Origin: Lepas anatifera
Lineage: Eukaryota; Arthropoda; Thecostraca; Lepadidae
Assembly: GCA_034440635.1 (NCBI GenBank)
Contig: JAOTON010000773.1
Location: 1,528,650-1,592,649 of the forward strand
DNA length: 64,000 nucleotides
Direction: 5' to 3'
The position numbers and the translations under genes are program-made. A model generated the notes under the pieces. That model was not told where the DNA came from. It did not search any database and worked only from the letters and a program-made list of their open reading frames with translations. Positions 44,742 through 55,140 of this stretch are shown in pieces. How positions within the stretch are numbered: the first letter of the stretch is position 1; the number at the start of each line of letters is the position of its first letter.

Positions 44742-45651
44742 TATTTTGAGATGTTTACTTGTTTACCATACTTTTCAAATCATACAGGACACGACATTTT
44801 TTGCGACGCCACTCTAGTCCCCTCGTCAGTGCAATCCGATTCATGTATGGTTCAGGCATGCTAGGTCAAATGCAAAGTTTGACCTGACCTCAAGTCTACG
44901 GATTGACCCGGAATGACCCAGTATAACCACGATAAACAACGATCGACTCCGAGCGATAATACGAACACAATGACGGTAAAAGAAAGCTTTATCTTCGAAG
45001 ATGTACGATTGACCTCAACGTAGACTTACCCTAAATGCGGTAGGCACTATCGATTTTTCCTTTCAACACCTTCCACATGGAATACCTACAAACCCTGCTC
45101 CGTCTGGCCTGTCACGTGGGATGAATCGAGTCGAAATTGAGTCTTCTTAATATTTTAGCCTGAATAGGTATACTACAATTCACGACATGAGTGACAAACA
45201 GTGCTTTAACTTTTGAACTGACTCGAAGTTGGATGTCTTAGCAATGAAAGAGCAGTTCAAACATTTTTGAATGGAGTTTAACCAATTGATCGAACAATTC
45301 TAGTTCCTGAGATCAGCTAGACTTAATGAGTACACCTTATTTAAGCAATTTGGACATCTATTGACCTCAAAACCGGCCTAATAAAAAATGACTTAAGTAA
45401 TTTGGGTTACGTTCGGGAATAATATTATATTTTGGGCGTCTTCATAGCCCCGTAGTTTCTAAGTAAAATGGTCTTCTTGACCACCCCCCCCCATGACAGA
45501 CATGGCCATACCCTCAATCCTGGCGAAGGCTAATAAGTGAGCCCCACACCATCTAGGCTGTTTCTGTACACACTTTTGCGTAAGTTGCATCAGACCCTCC
45601 CCCCACTAACTCCGAGTGTGAATTGTGATTCTTGAAAAATCTAACAGACCC

Positions 45652-46205
45652 TAAAGCTGCCGTGTACTGCTGTGCCATTGGATTACGTTCGGGCGACATG
45701 GCCAGCGGCACGATGCGCCCGAACTTTGTCAAAATGTAGACTGTAAAGGCGACATGACAAAATCTCGACCCAGTGAAACCGGAGAACCGTCATGAGGTAC
45801 CAGGATGCCGGAGAACCGGAGAGCGGGGGGAGGGCAGGGAACCGAGGGACCAGGAACGGAATCACGGCCAAGCAGTTATGTATAGGTGGATGGATCGACA
45901 TGTAGAATGCCCTTAAACCCCAATATACACTAGATATACATGTTTCGACGGACTGGCCCACAATTTCTCCCACGCCCCGTGAGCGAGGCTGCGTAACATT
46001 ATGTAAAGTACGATGTATCCACTCACATCCTTGCGGGTCCATCCTCAGACGAAGTCGCCGAACGACGGTGGCGCCTCCAGCGGTAGTGATGTGTGGCTGA
46101 ACCTCCAGCAGCGGCCGACTCACCCCCAGTCACCTCGAAAGTCCATGCATAAGGGCATGAAGCACAGCATCCGGGAACTCTGCGAACATTAAGAGAAGCA
46201 GAGTT
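45652..46205. repeat. segmental duplication, copy 1 (empty TTAA site)
   Basis: Sequence from GTACTGCTGTGCCATTGGAT through CGACATGACAAAATCTCGACCC to GAGCACAGC-like text is repeated at 47911-48169 plus 49194-49475. In this copy TTAA at 45913-45916 is uninterrupted (gcccTTAAacccc). The second half (about 46010-46205: CGACGGTGGCGCCTC, GGCCGACTCA, AGTCACCTCG) is GC-rich and could be decayed coding sequence on the minus strand, but I recognise no family. Confidence 0.75.
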
Positions 46206-46679
46206 CAGATCCCGACGTCGGCGCGTCAGCACCACATGTTTATTCTCACTGGCCACCCGTGGTTCAAACGGGGAGCGGTACTACAAACACTCCGGTTTGT
46301 GCGGTTAATGTTCATGCGCCGCTGCTGCCAGTCAGGCGGGTGATAGTGTGATGCGGCCGGGAGGCGTGATCGTCAGCACTGGACCAGTGCCACCGGTGAC
46401 GTTTATATGGGAGAGGGGGGGAGAATGTGCTGGATGGGACCGGGATCCGATTTGAAAAGCGGTCGTCCCCGTGTTCTGTTCGAGCATACCGTCTCTGTGG
46501 AGTCCTCTTATCTGCATTGCACGTACGTACATAGTGACGACAGAAAGCTTGGTTTAATGAACTAGCTGACTCTAAATACACAATAACGCGGCATAGGCAG
46601 CAGCACCGTGCCGTCAGACTTCAGAAGTGGTTACTGATATCTTATCCAAACGTTTCTCCCCTGAAACGTTTCTCGACCG

Positions 46680-47000
46680 AATAGTTGGAGGGACATACTC
46701 TCTCCCAGGTAGGGGGACATATATTTCTAATCCTGCAAATATGCGAAAATTGTCTTCCAGCCCTCCCCACTCCCCGCTGACAAATCCGCCTCCACAACTC
46801 CACAACATCGCGGAAGAGAGGAAGTGCTGGAGGCTGGGAGAGGAGTCCCGGAGAGCCGGCGTGTCCAAGGACCGCCGCAGACCCGGAGTGTTCGGAGAAC
46901 TGGCGAGGGGACTACCAAGTTGCCAGTGCTCGCCTTCTCTACATTTTGATTATGAATTTTGATTGTGCATATGTGTGCGCTTGCATGAATAAATGTCATC
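46680..47000 (+). pseudogene. paralogous copy of the terminal exon at 36862
   Basis: AAGAGAGGAA(G)TG..GGAG.., then GAGTCCCGGAGAGCCGG, then GGGGACTACCAAGTTGCCAG, TGCTCGC and TGAATAAATGTCAT all recur in the same order as 36867-37063. AATAAA is at 46988-46993. The frame is open 46627-46962 here, but interrupted by TGA in the 36862 copy. The short upstream stretch (GGAGGGACATACTCTCTCCC) resembles units of the minisatellite preceding the other copy, so the duplication included intron sequence. Confidence 0.6.
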
Positions 47001-47910
47001 GAATCCATGACGTGTTTACTCGAGATATATTTCGTGAGAAAGTCTTGGTGGCTTGTTTGAGGTTAAGTTTAGCTGCTGGAATTTTGAATTATTGGGATTT
47101 ACTGTTGCCAACTTAAAGGTCACCTAACACCTCAAGTGCAGAAAGTTTGAGCGAAATTGTACGATCCGATTCAGCGAGCGGCAAATTTCCCCAACCATCC
47201 AACAGGGTTTTAAATCAGTTTCTGGAGTGACGGCTCAGACTGACGAAAAAATATACGTTTTTTAACGAAAATACATTCTCACATTTACAATACAGTCTTC
47301 GATAACAAACGTAAAAGAAATAACTCTTAGACAAATCGAATTTGTCGGGCTGAAAAGATGGAGAAGCCCATAGAAACGACAAGCGATAGATAATCAGCTT
47401 CCAATGACGGCCGTAAAGACACTCCCTTTGGTTCTTCTCGAGACGCGAGAACAAGATTTTTACTGTGCATGACATAACGATTTGTTTTATGTAACCATGG
47501 AAGCGGGACTTTAAACCGACCAGTTAAATTAAGTTTTTATGTTCATATTAACGTATCCTTCGCAATTCCTAGTATTGCTTTCAAATTAAAAATCAGGATG
47601 GAAAACTACGTGGAAGCGGGTTTCAAAAACGATTGCACTGCACTGGCTTTCCTTTCTCACTGCCCATCTAAGAATTCAATACGGGTTGGATCTTGAACCC
47701 CATTAACGATATCTTAAAGTTGCTAGATATTGTCACCAAAACAATCCTTTTTGTTACTTTTAATTGGATATATCGTTGGCTGATCGATTTCATGACACAA
47801 AAAGATGATAGCTTGGACAAAAAATTCATTTTTATTACTTTAAAGGGAGTGTTCCACTTTATCGAAGTTTCAAGAAGTAGGTGCTGCTTATGGAAATGAA
47901 ATCGACGCTG

Positions 47911-48169
47911 AAGCTGTGATGTACTGTTGTGCCATCTGCATTATATTCGGGCGGCATGGCCAGCGGCACGGTGCGCCCGAACTTTGTCAAAATGTAGAAT
48001 AGAAAGGCGACATGACAAAATCTCGACCCAGTGAAACCGGAGAACCTTCATCAGGTACTAGGGTGCCAGAGAACCGGAGAGCGGGGGGGGCGGCAGGGAA
48101 CCGAAGGACCAGGAACGGGGTCGCGGTCAAGCAGTTATGTATAAGTAGAGGGATAGATGTGGTGTGTCC
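47911..48169. repeat. segmental duplication, copy 2, left part
   Basis: Matches 45652-45912 in the same orientation with scattered differences, e.g. the shared GCCCGAACTTTGTCAAAATG and GACATGACAAAATCTCGACC. It is cut by the TTAA MITE at 48174-49189 and resumes at 49194. Confidence 0.8.
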
Positions 48170-48173
48170 TTAA

Positions 48174-49189
48174 CCCTCGCCCCACCGGGGGCCATCGATG
48201 GCCCCTAAGGTTTTTCCGGGATAGCAGAAAAACGACGAGGCGCAGCACCGCGGTTGAGGGCTCTACCTCTCACTGCATCATTTTCCCATCATCCCTGAAA
48301 TTTTTACCCCGGGTCACCCAAGGTCAGGTCACCAGACGAGGTCAACCAAGGTCACCTCACTTCACTTTAGAGCTCTGTAAGAGCTACATTTCAAAGTCGA
48401 TCGATTTGAAACTTCCTAAACTTCATGACCCCTCCAGGGTCTACAAGGTGTATATCCGGGATTTTTGATTTCGTACCCTGAGGTCAGGTCACGAGGCGAC
48501 CTCTCCCATTGGAAAAGCATGGGGAAAAGCTATTTCATGATATAAAAGCAACAAAAATGATTGCAAATACTCAGACTGCTCAGAACAACGTTTTTGGACA
48601 CCCTTTCACGGATTCCAGGGGTCATATTTGCCCTTTGACTTTTCCAAGGTCATCCAAGGTCACCAGAGGTCAAAAACAGTATTTTGACAATAACTTTTGA
48701 CCTAATTGAGCTAGAGCGGTGAAACAAACACCATCGTGTTTTTCTTGTCACTGGCTTTCATTTGAGATACGGCAAGGTCACTTTTTGACCTTTCGTGACC
48801 TCAGGTCATATTAGGTCACGAGGTGACCTCTGGCGGTCAAACCACTGGCGGGAGGTCTTTACGTTCCACATAGCGGAAAAGTACTGGCAATTTGCTATCA
48901 AATGTACTTTACCAGGTATCAATAACTCTAATGGCATAAGAGTTATGCCCAGTTTGCTTAATCATTGCATATTTGAGTGAAAATAGCCGATCTTGACCTA
49001 ATTTGACCTCTGGAGGTCAAACCATTGACCTGAGCACTAGAACATGCGAAGTAATTTCTTACTGAATTCACGCGAGCTTTCTGTTGCACTTTTCAGATTT
49101 GCGCTAACGCCCATATTTTCGGAGTTAGAGGGGGGCCATCGATGGCCCCGGTGGGGCGAAGGTGGCGCCGGACCCCGGTGGGGCGCGGG
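48174..49189. mobile_element. family P MITE, 1016 bp, with documented empty site
   Basis: TTAA at 48170-48173 and 49190-49193. Ends CCCTCGCCCCACCGGGGG and complement of CCCGCGCCCCACCGGGG are inverted. Near each end is a GGGGCCATCGATGGCCCC palindrome, and the right end has a second inner copy. The interior has many AGGTCA/TGACCT words. Its insertion splits the segmental duplication: the paralogous site at 45913 has a single TTAA with the same flanks. CCC-starting inverted ends and TTAA are typical of piggyBac-like elements. It has no transposase. Confidence 0.92.
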
Positions 49190-49193
49190 TTAA

Positions 49194-49490
49194 ACCCCAG
49201 TACAAAATAGATAAACAGACAGGCTATTACCCTGACGAACTGACAATTCCTCCCGTGCTCCCTGATCGACGCCTTGCATTAATAACTAAAATGCGCCGTA
49301 TCCACTCACATGCTGGTGGGTCCTTCTTTAGACAATCCCTTGGACGACGGTGGCGCCTCTCGTGGCGGTGACGGGCAGCTAGATTTCCCGCGGCGGCCGA
49401 CTCATCTCCGAGTCACCTCGGATGTCATCGAGAAGGGCATGGAGCACAGCATGCGGAAACTCCGAAAAACACAAAAGCAGCGATCAGGGC
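49194..49490. repeat. segmental duplication, copy 2, right part
   Basis: Continues the duplication (ACCCCAGTAC beside ACCCCAATAT of copy 1). After a diverged stretch, 49286-49475 matches 46012-46200, including CGTATCCACTCACAT and the ACGACGGTGGCGCCTC block. Confidence 0.7.
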
Positions 49491-50995
49491 TGGTGCTCGT
49501 GCGGCAGGGGCACGCGCTTACTGTCACTGGTCATTCACGAACCATTGCGCCCTGGTATTCATCCTGGGCATGTTTTGCAATTAATCTTTCGCCACAACGC
49601 GGACACTCTGACAGGACATTACTAGCTAAAAAATAGGTACGCGTGGAGTGGATGTGCCCTAGTCGCAATCTTCAAAGGGTGACCTGGTCCCTCCTGCAGC
49701 CCACCACCCTGGGGATCCCTGCCCCTAAAATACATTCTTATCAGTGCGCCCTGCTCATGGGGCCCACTTTTTCTGGCGGTGTCCCTGGCTTGAGGGCTCC
49801 TCCCGCTAAAACCGACTGAATAAGGGAGTCCCTGAGTCTAGGGCGTCCTGCTCGTGGAACCGACTGCCACCAGGGGCCCCTTTCCCTAAGGGTCGACTGC
49901 AACTAGGTTATCCCTGTCCTAGGGCCCTTAATCTGCCCCCACGACCATGCCCTCCATACATTTTTTATTCCATTTTCCAGGTACCTATCTTTATTCCATG
50001 CCCTCGCATGTTTGGTATGTAACTTTGAAGTACCCGTTCTTACTTCTTTCACGGCCCTGATGAAAGATTTGCCAACAAAATCCACTTGGGGGAGGGGAGG
50101 GGGTAAATTGACATGTTTTCCCCATGGCTACGGATGGGGTGTGGGGTAGGTACTCCGCCCCCATATCACCCCGCTTTCGCCGCCATTGCGTTTCCCTGAA
50201 TCCGACTGCCACAAGAGGCCACTGGTGTAAGAGTCGAGGACGGTGGGGCGCTTTTCCGCACTGCTCCGCTTTTCCGCACTGCTCCGCTTTTACCATATCA
50301 CCGCTGGATCGTACGCATAAGCGTCGGCACTTGCAAAAAAGTGAAGGACCAGGCAAACTTCAGCCTGATGCCAAAAAAACTTTCCATGTTAGAACCAAAA
50401 ACTCTTCGAATTCGGGCTCCTCGTTGCCCTCCGTACCGAATGGTCATACAAATGCTCGATTTTCTCCCATCTTGACTGAGATCAAGCAATTATTAGCCTA
50501 AAAGTGGGGGCCAGGCCCCCCTGGCCCCCCTTTTCCCGACGCTTATGATCGTAGGGGCTTATTATAGACCCTCAGGCGGTGGTGGGTTAGAGGCCATCCA
50601 TAAATTACTAAACCCATATTCTGTTATTTTGACCTCCTTCCCACAGGTAATACTTTTGACGCCCATGTGTCATAGGCGGATCCATTCCGACCAGGTGATG
50701 GGAAATGGTTAGGGGCCGGGGAGGCGCTACTTTTTGACTCCGAAACCAACCAGGTGGGTGCAAGATCCCATTACGAGGGCATCAATGCTCGCATCCTAGG
50801 GGTAGGACCCGACCTTTCAGGGGCCCCATCGAACTTTCAGGGGGCGCCGTGACCATTTGAAGGAGGGCCGCTGATGATCGATCAAGGCGAGATGTAAGTC
50901 CTCTTTTTCCCCCCTATGTCACATGTAACGTTTGGTAACGCTGTGTCCGACTCCCCATCCCCTTTTGCGTTACGTGATTTATAGCCAGCACCTGG
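49491..50995. other. intergenic, repeats only
   Basis: An 18-bp unit CGCTTTTCCGCACTGCTC occurs about 2.5 times at 50248-50290. A hAT family-B relic (CATAGGCGGATCCATTCC at 50681, GGGGGCGCCGTGACCATT near 50840) has no readable target duplication. No gene is seen. Confidence 0.5.
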
Positions 50996-51001
50996 TTTTA
51001 A

Positions 51002-51977
51002 GCCGCGCCCCAGTGGGCCTGTGAGCCGCCTTCGGCTTAGTGGGGGGTGTTTAAAACATCCTTCTCGAACTCGGCCCCTATGTGGGAAAGCGAAAAGCGC
51101 GAACGCTGGTGTATAGCTCATACAAATGCATGAAGAAACTATATAAGTCACTTTTTGGCTCAGGTCAATATAGAGGTCATGACAGGTAAAAGAAGGTGAC
51201 ATTCTGAGTTGAGTTTTTGGACACAAGCATCGGACAGACAGAGTTAAGTTAGAATCATTTTTTAGGCACCATTCGCTTCCTCTCGTCACGGCGATTCGAA
51301 GGGTGTATAATATAACCACACTAGGTCACAACACAAAATGACTTGACCTTAGGTCAGGTCATGGTCACTTTTTGACTTAAAATGGTCAATATGCATATGC
51401 ACCGACTCGCATTAGCAATCCGAACGCAATGGTATCAAAAGAAAATCTGTATCATCATTTCATACAAATTTATTGGCGTGGGTAAGTCTGAAAACTGTTC
51501 AAGTATATATGACCTCTCAGAGGTCACAGGTCAAAAAGTAGCTTGAACCTGGAAAGAGGCTCAGGATACTATGATTTGGAGAATATGAAGGTGGTGTCAG
51601 CTGTATCTAAACAAATGCAGCCCAATTCCTGTTTTCCTATACATTTCCAAAGGAGAGGTAATGATCGGTACTTGCCCTTAGTCCATCGATATGAAAAATC
51701 CTGGAATATATTTTAACACTCGATGGGGCCACTATGTGCTTTAAGTTTTAATCCGATAGATTCACCCATTTCTTACTTATGCCATCTTAAAAATTTTAAG
51801 GTAAGGTCCAATGGACCTGCACTGGCGACCTGACTTGAGATGACCCAACCTTAAGATTTTTGAGAAAGTTGCACAATTGATCAATGTTGAGGTATGCCAA
51901 GTACGATGGCGCGAAGTGCCGTAGTTTTTTCGTGCCACCCGAGGTGGGGTGTTCAAACCCCCCTACCGGGACGAGAA
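51002..51977. mobile_element. TTAA-group MITE
   Basis: TTAA at 50998-51001 and 51978-51981. The left end GCCGCGCCCCAGTGGG resembles family P, while the right end (complement of TTCTCGTCCCGGTAGGGG) is different. Inner GTGTTTAAAACATCC on the left and GGTGTTCAAACCCCCC on the right mark the subterminal palindromes. The interior matches family Q (TGACCTGAC..GAGATGACCCAACC, GTATGCCAAGTACG). A second element begins at the same TTAA (51982 onward, CCTCACTCCGGTGGAGGGGT) and is cut off after about 52150. Confidence 0.65.
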
Positions 51978-52376
51978 TTAAACCTCACTCCGGTGGAGGG
52001 GTGTTTGAACACCCCTTCGGGTTTGTCCGGTGGCACGTAAAAACGGCAGCGGGAAGCTCCTCTGTACTTTGCACACCTTATCATTGATCAATTCCGCAAC
52101 TTTTCCGAAATTTGAACGTTTTGCGGCAAAAATTTATAAAAAATTTAGAAGGAGCGACAGACATGGTTTTGCCTCCCCCAAAACTCGGGTCTGCGTCCAC
52201 CCCTGTCGTGAATCACGGTGACGTCTCCCCAAAAATTATGAGACTCGGCTGCATTTCCCCTATTACCTGCATGGATCCACGTAAACAAGGGCGGAGATCT
52301 CTTCTGGATTTGAAGGAGGAGATGGCTCCTAGATAGATTAATGCTGGCACGGAAATTCAATCCCTATAGAAAACAT

Positions 52377-53212
52377 CAGTGACGTAGCCAGGATTCGACC
52401 AAGGGGCCCCTGGCCGGGGAGCTTCCTTGGTAATCGGGGCCCATCTCCTATATTTTTCAAATAGTACTTTAAAGGGAATGTGGCACCTTCACAACGTGAT
52501 TTTAACTGAGATAGCCAAGTTGTAAGCAGGTCGGAAAACCCGATACTCCATATTTCATTTGACTTGGAACTCGATATTTCCGTAGAAAAAGCTAAAACCT
52601 ACCTGACACCAGCCCCCTCAGCCCCCGTCGCCGGCAGCCATTGTTGCGAGCTACTGGTGTGACGACATATGCTGAAGTCACGATGAGCATCAGCCAATCG
52701 AAGCCCTTGAAGCGTTTCAAGTATGGTAGTGGTTGCCATATCGTGACATCATCCACAGGCTGATATTTATTTCTTTTCTAGAGAGTATTTTTAAAAACCA
52801 AATATTGGCTTATTGTACATTTTTCAGAGAAATCATGAGTAGTGGCTTAATTATTTTTGAATAAAAGTATACCTAATTACACTAAATTCCAGGATTCGAC
52901 CAATATGCCACATTTCCTTTAACATTCTATTTACACAAGACCAAGTTCAAGATCAAGAGACCAAGTTTGGGCCCACTGAGATCAAGCTCAGGGGCCCCCG
53001 TATCAATGTTTTTACTCCGGAGCCCTTGATACCGATGATGAGGAGCCCTGAGACCGAGCTCGAAAGACCGGTGAGACCAAGCTCTTGGGCTCCTGAGCCT
53101 GAGACCAGGCTCAGAGGACCTCCGGGACTACTGCTTGTGTTTGGTAATGCACAAGGTCAGCCCATGGGGGTCCGCGGATCCCATGGACCCTCCCTTGGCT
53201 ACGCCTCTGTAA
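52377..53212. mobile_element. long family-E-like MITE with captured minisatellite
   Basis: The left end is CAGTGACGTAGCCAGGATTC and the right end the complement of CAGAGGCGTAGCCAAGGG. No target duplication is readable. Between 52920 and 53130 it contains GAGACCAAGCTC-type units, which are the reverse complement of the GAGCTTGGTCTC units filling the hAT element at 56279. Confidence 0.6.
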
Positions 53213-53222
53213 AGCCCCTGGG

Positions 53223-53850
53223 CAGTGGCGGATCCAAGGGGGAAAGGCATTTCCCTCCCCTAAAACGGAAAAGCCAGGGGCAAAAGTATGTTCCCCCCGA
53301 AGGGTTCGACCTCCTTTTCCCCCGCCTCCTTTTTAGTTTGTGAAGATTTTGGTACTTCAACTGTCAACTTCAAACAGGGCCAGTGAAGTGAAGTGCAAAT
53401 ATGTGGCCTTGGATAGGGGAAAAAGTATCTTGAGCCATAGGCGGATCCAGGGGGCGGGCACTCCCCCGATCGACCCTCGGCGCCCCCTGAAAGGTCGATG
53501 GCGCCCCTGAAATGTCGCTTTCCACCCCCCAGGATGCGAAAGTCGGCGCCCACCGATAGGATTTGGCGCCCACCTGATAGCTTTTGCCGGTCATAAGTGG
53601 CGCCCCCTGGTCCGGATGGCGCCCCCGGTCCGGATGGCGCCCCCGGGAAGGTGCCCCCGATCGGCAATCCTGGATCCGCCATGTCTTGAGCGCACATTTT
53701 TTCACCCCGCGACGTTTCTTTCCTTTTCGCTTCAAATACCAAAAATTTTAACGGCAAGTCGTATTGTACGTCAATTTTTCACTGTTACGCTTTTTTTGCT
53801 TTTTGACTTTGGTCTGGCCGTCCCAAACCGACCGGCTAAATCCGCCATTG
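53223..53850. mobile_element. hAT-type MITE, family A, with a nested family B element
   Basis: Left CAGTGGCGGATCCAAGGG, right complement of CAATGGCGGATTTAGCCGG. Flanks cccctggg and cccatgag agree at 6 of 8 positions. The family-A body is split at 53436 by the element described next. Confidence 0.8.
53436..53683. mobile_element. hAT-type MITE, family B, 248 bp
   Basis: CATAGGCGGATCCAGGGGG at the left and complement of CATGGCGGATCCAGGATTGC at the right, with a perfect 8-bp repeat tcttgagc (53428-53435, 53684-53691). The site is identical to uninterrupted family-A sequence elsewhere (AAGTATCTTGA at 14229-14239). The body holds GGGGGCGCCATC-like, CTATCGGTGGGCGCC and CATCCTGGGGGG words typical of the family. 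Confidence 0.92.
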
Positions 53851-53860
53851 CCCATGAGAG

Positions 53861-54134
53861 CATACGTGGATCCAGGATTGCCGATCAGACGGGGGCACCT
53901 TCCGGGGGGGCGCCATCCATACTAGGGGGCACCACTTTTGACCGGCAAAACCTATCAGATGGGCGCCAAATCCTATCGATGGGCGCCGATTTTCGCATCC
54001 TGGGGGGCGGGGTGGGAAACGAAATTTCAGGGGGCGCCATCGAACTCTCAGGGGGACGCTGTGACAATTTCAGGGGGCGCTGAGGGGCGATCGGAGGGGC
54101 CACGTGCCTCCCTTGCCCCCTGGATCCGCCTATG
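53861..54134. mobile_element. hAT-type MITE, family B, 274 bp
   Basis: CATACGTGGATCCAGGATTGC at the left, complement of CATAGGCGGATCCAGGGGGC at the right. Flanks catgagag and catgggag match at 7 of 8. It starts 10 bp after the preceding family-A element ends, in opposite orientation to the 53436 copy. Confidence 0.85.
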
Positions 54135-54514
54135 CATGGGAGACCAAAAACCTAGGGGTCCTGACTCCCGTGATCTCCACCCATGCAAGAAAATGTTTTA
54201 AAACTGTATTGTTTTTGAAGTATACCGGCAGCGTTCTCCAAGACGGCAAACATACTCAAACTTAACTCCTTCCCCTTCCCGTAATTACCAATCTAGGGCC
54301 TCTATTACCCTGCTCTAGGGCCCGTCCATCACATTGAAAAATCCTTGGCAACGTCCCTGCTTATCAGTACTTGTTTAGTGACGAAAGCACGAGTCATAAA
54401 CGCCAATTGCACCCACCACTATTCTCCAGTTGCCATGGAAACAGTGACATCGCCGCTTCTATTACGGAGTTTGTTGTGCAGGTTGTGCAATGGGCAAAAC
54501 CAGGGAAGAAATAG

Positions 54515-54930
54515 GGCACGATATAAATCGGGGCTAGCGGTGGGGGTCGTTGGGCTGTGGTGACTGCGGGAACGGGTTGGTAGGGAATTTGATTTATTAT
54601 TTTTGAGGCCACCATGGCATCTGTAAATACGTGTAGATGTCCTGGCGGGGTTTCCACGCAGCGTGAGCCCATTCTAAACGTGAAAAGTGAATATTGTGGC
54701 GACATAAGGATGAAAGACACATGCCAACCTGCGCCGATCCCAAACCCGTGCAAGTCCATCGAAAGGCCTTCGACGTTCGGGTTAAATCTGAACCTGCAGT
54801 CTATGACCGGCCAAGATTACTCGGCCTCAACAGGGTGTCAACTAGTCCGCTCGCCAAACATCATAGAATGGGATCAAATGAACGACAGAAAAGTGTTTGG
54901 AGCAAGGTCCGACAAAGAGAACTCCGAAAT
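54515..54930 (+). CDS. candidate first exon of an unrecognised gene
   Basis: TATAAA at 54522-54527, a perfect Kozak context GCCACCATGG with ATG at 54614, and a consensus donor GAAAT|gtaagtat at 54931 line up as a first exon. From that ATG 105 codons are open (MASVNTCRCPGGVSTQREPI ... WDQMNDRKVFGARSDKENSE). A second frame, from ATG 54720, is also open through the donor and looks at least as protein-like (HRKAFDVRVKSEPAVYDRPR ... RQKSVWSKVRQREL). I cannot decide which is translated. No later exon is identifiable: the downstream 5 kb is satellite array, so the gene would continue beyond the window. Confidence 0.45.
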
Positions 54931-55140
54931 GTAAGTATCGTGGTCATGGGCCAGGAACCGTGGGGGCAGTTGGAGCGGTTGTTCCCTCAATATTCGGTAT
55001 AACTAGGGCAGACGTCTCAGCTTTGCCAGATAGAAACGTGGGGTTCATCGCTGGAAGAGAAAATTCCCAAGACCCAGAAATTTCCCCAGTTTCCCAGGTT
55101 TTCCCCCTGAGAAAGGGAATTCAGGGAAGGGATTTCGGCC

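Larger units (their letters stand above)
39325..45529. mobile_element. TTAA-type foldback element carrying nested insertions
   Basis: The left end after TTAA (39321-39324) is CTTTCGCCAGGATTGGGG. The right end before CTAA (45530-45533) is the complement of CCTTCGCCAGGATTGAGG. Subterminal parts also pair: 39870-40020 (GTGTTCGTATTACCGCTCG, then GGTTATACTAGGTCA) matches the reverse complement of 44840-44985. The left arm carries the GAGAACGGTGGAGCACAGCGCCGCC-type block shared with other TTAA elements. Between the arms lie the LINE (about 40160-44116) and a TA-type MITE (44119-44741). Without them the element is about 1.6 kb. Confidence 0.75.

Noticed and set aside
45652..46256. Coding exon in the segmental duplication on the minus strand
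   Set aside because: The GC-rich block around 46010-46200 looks once-coding, but stops and frame differences between the two copies leave no consistent frame.
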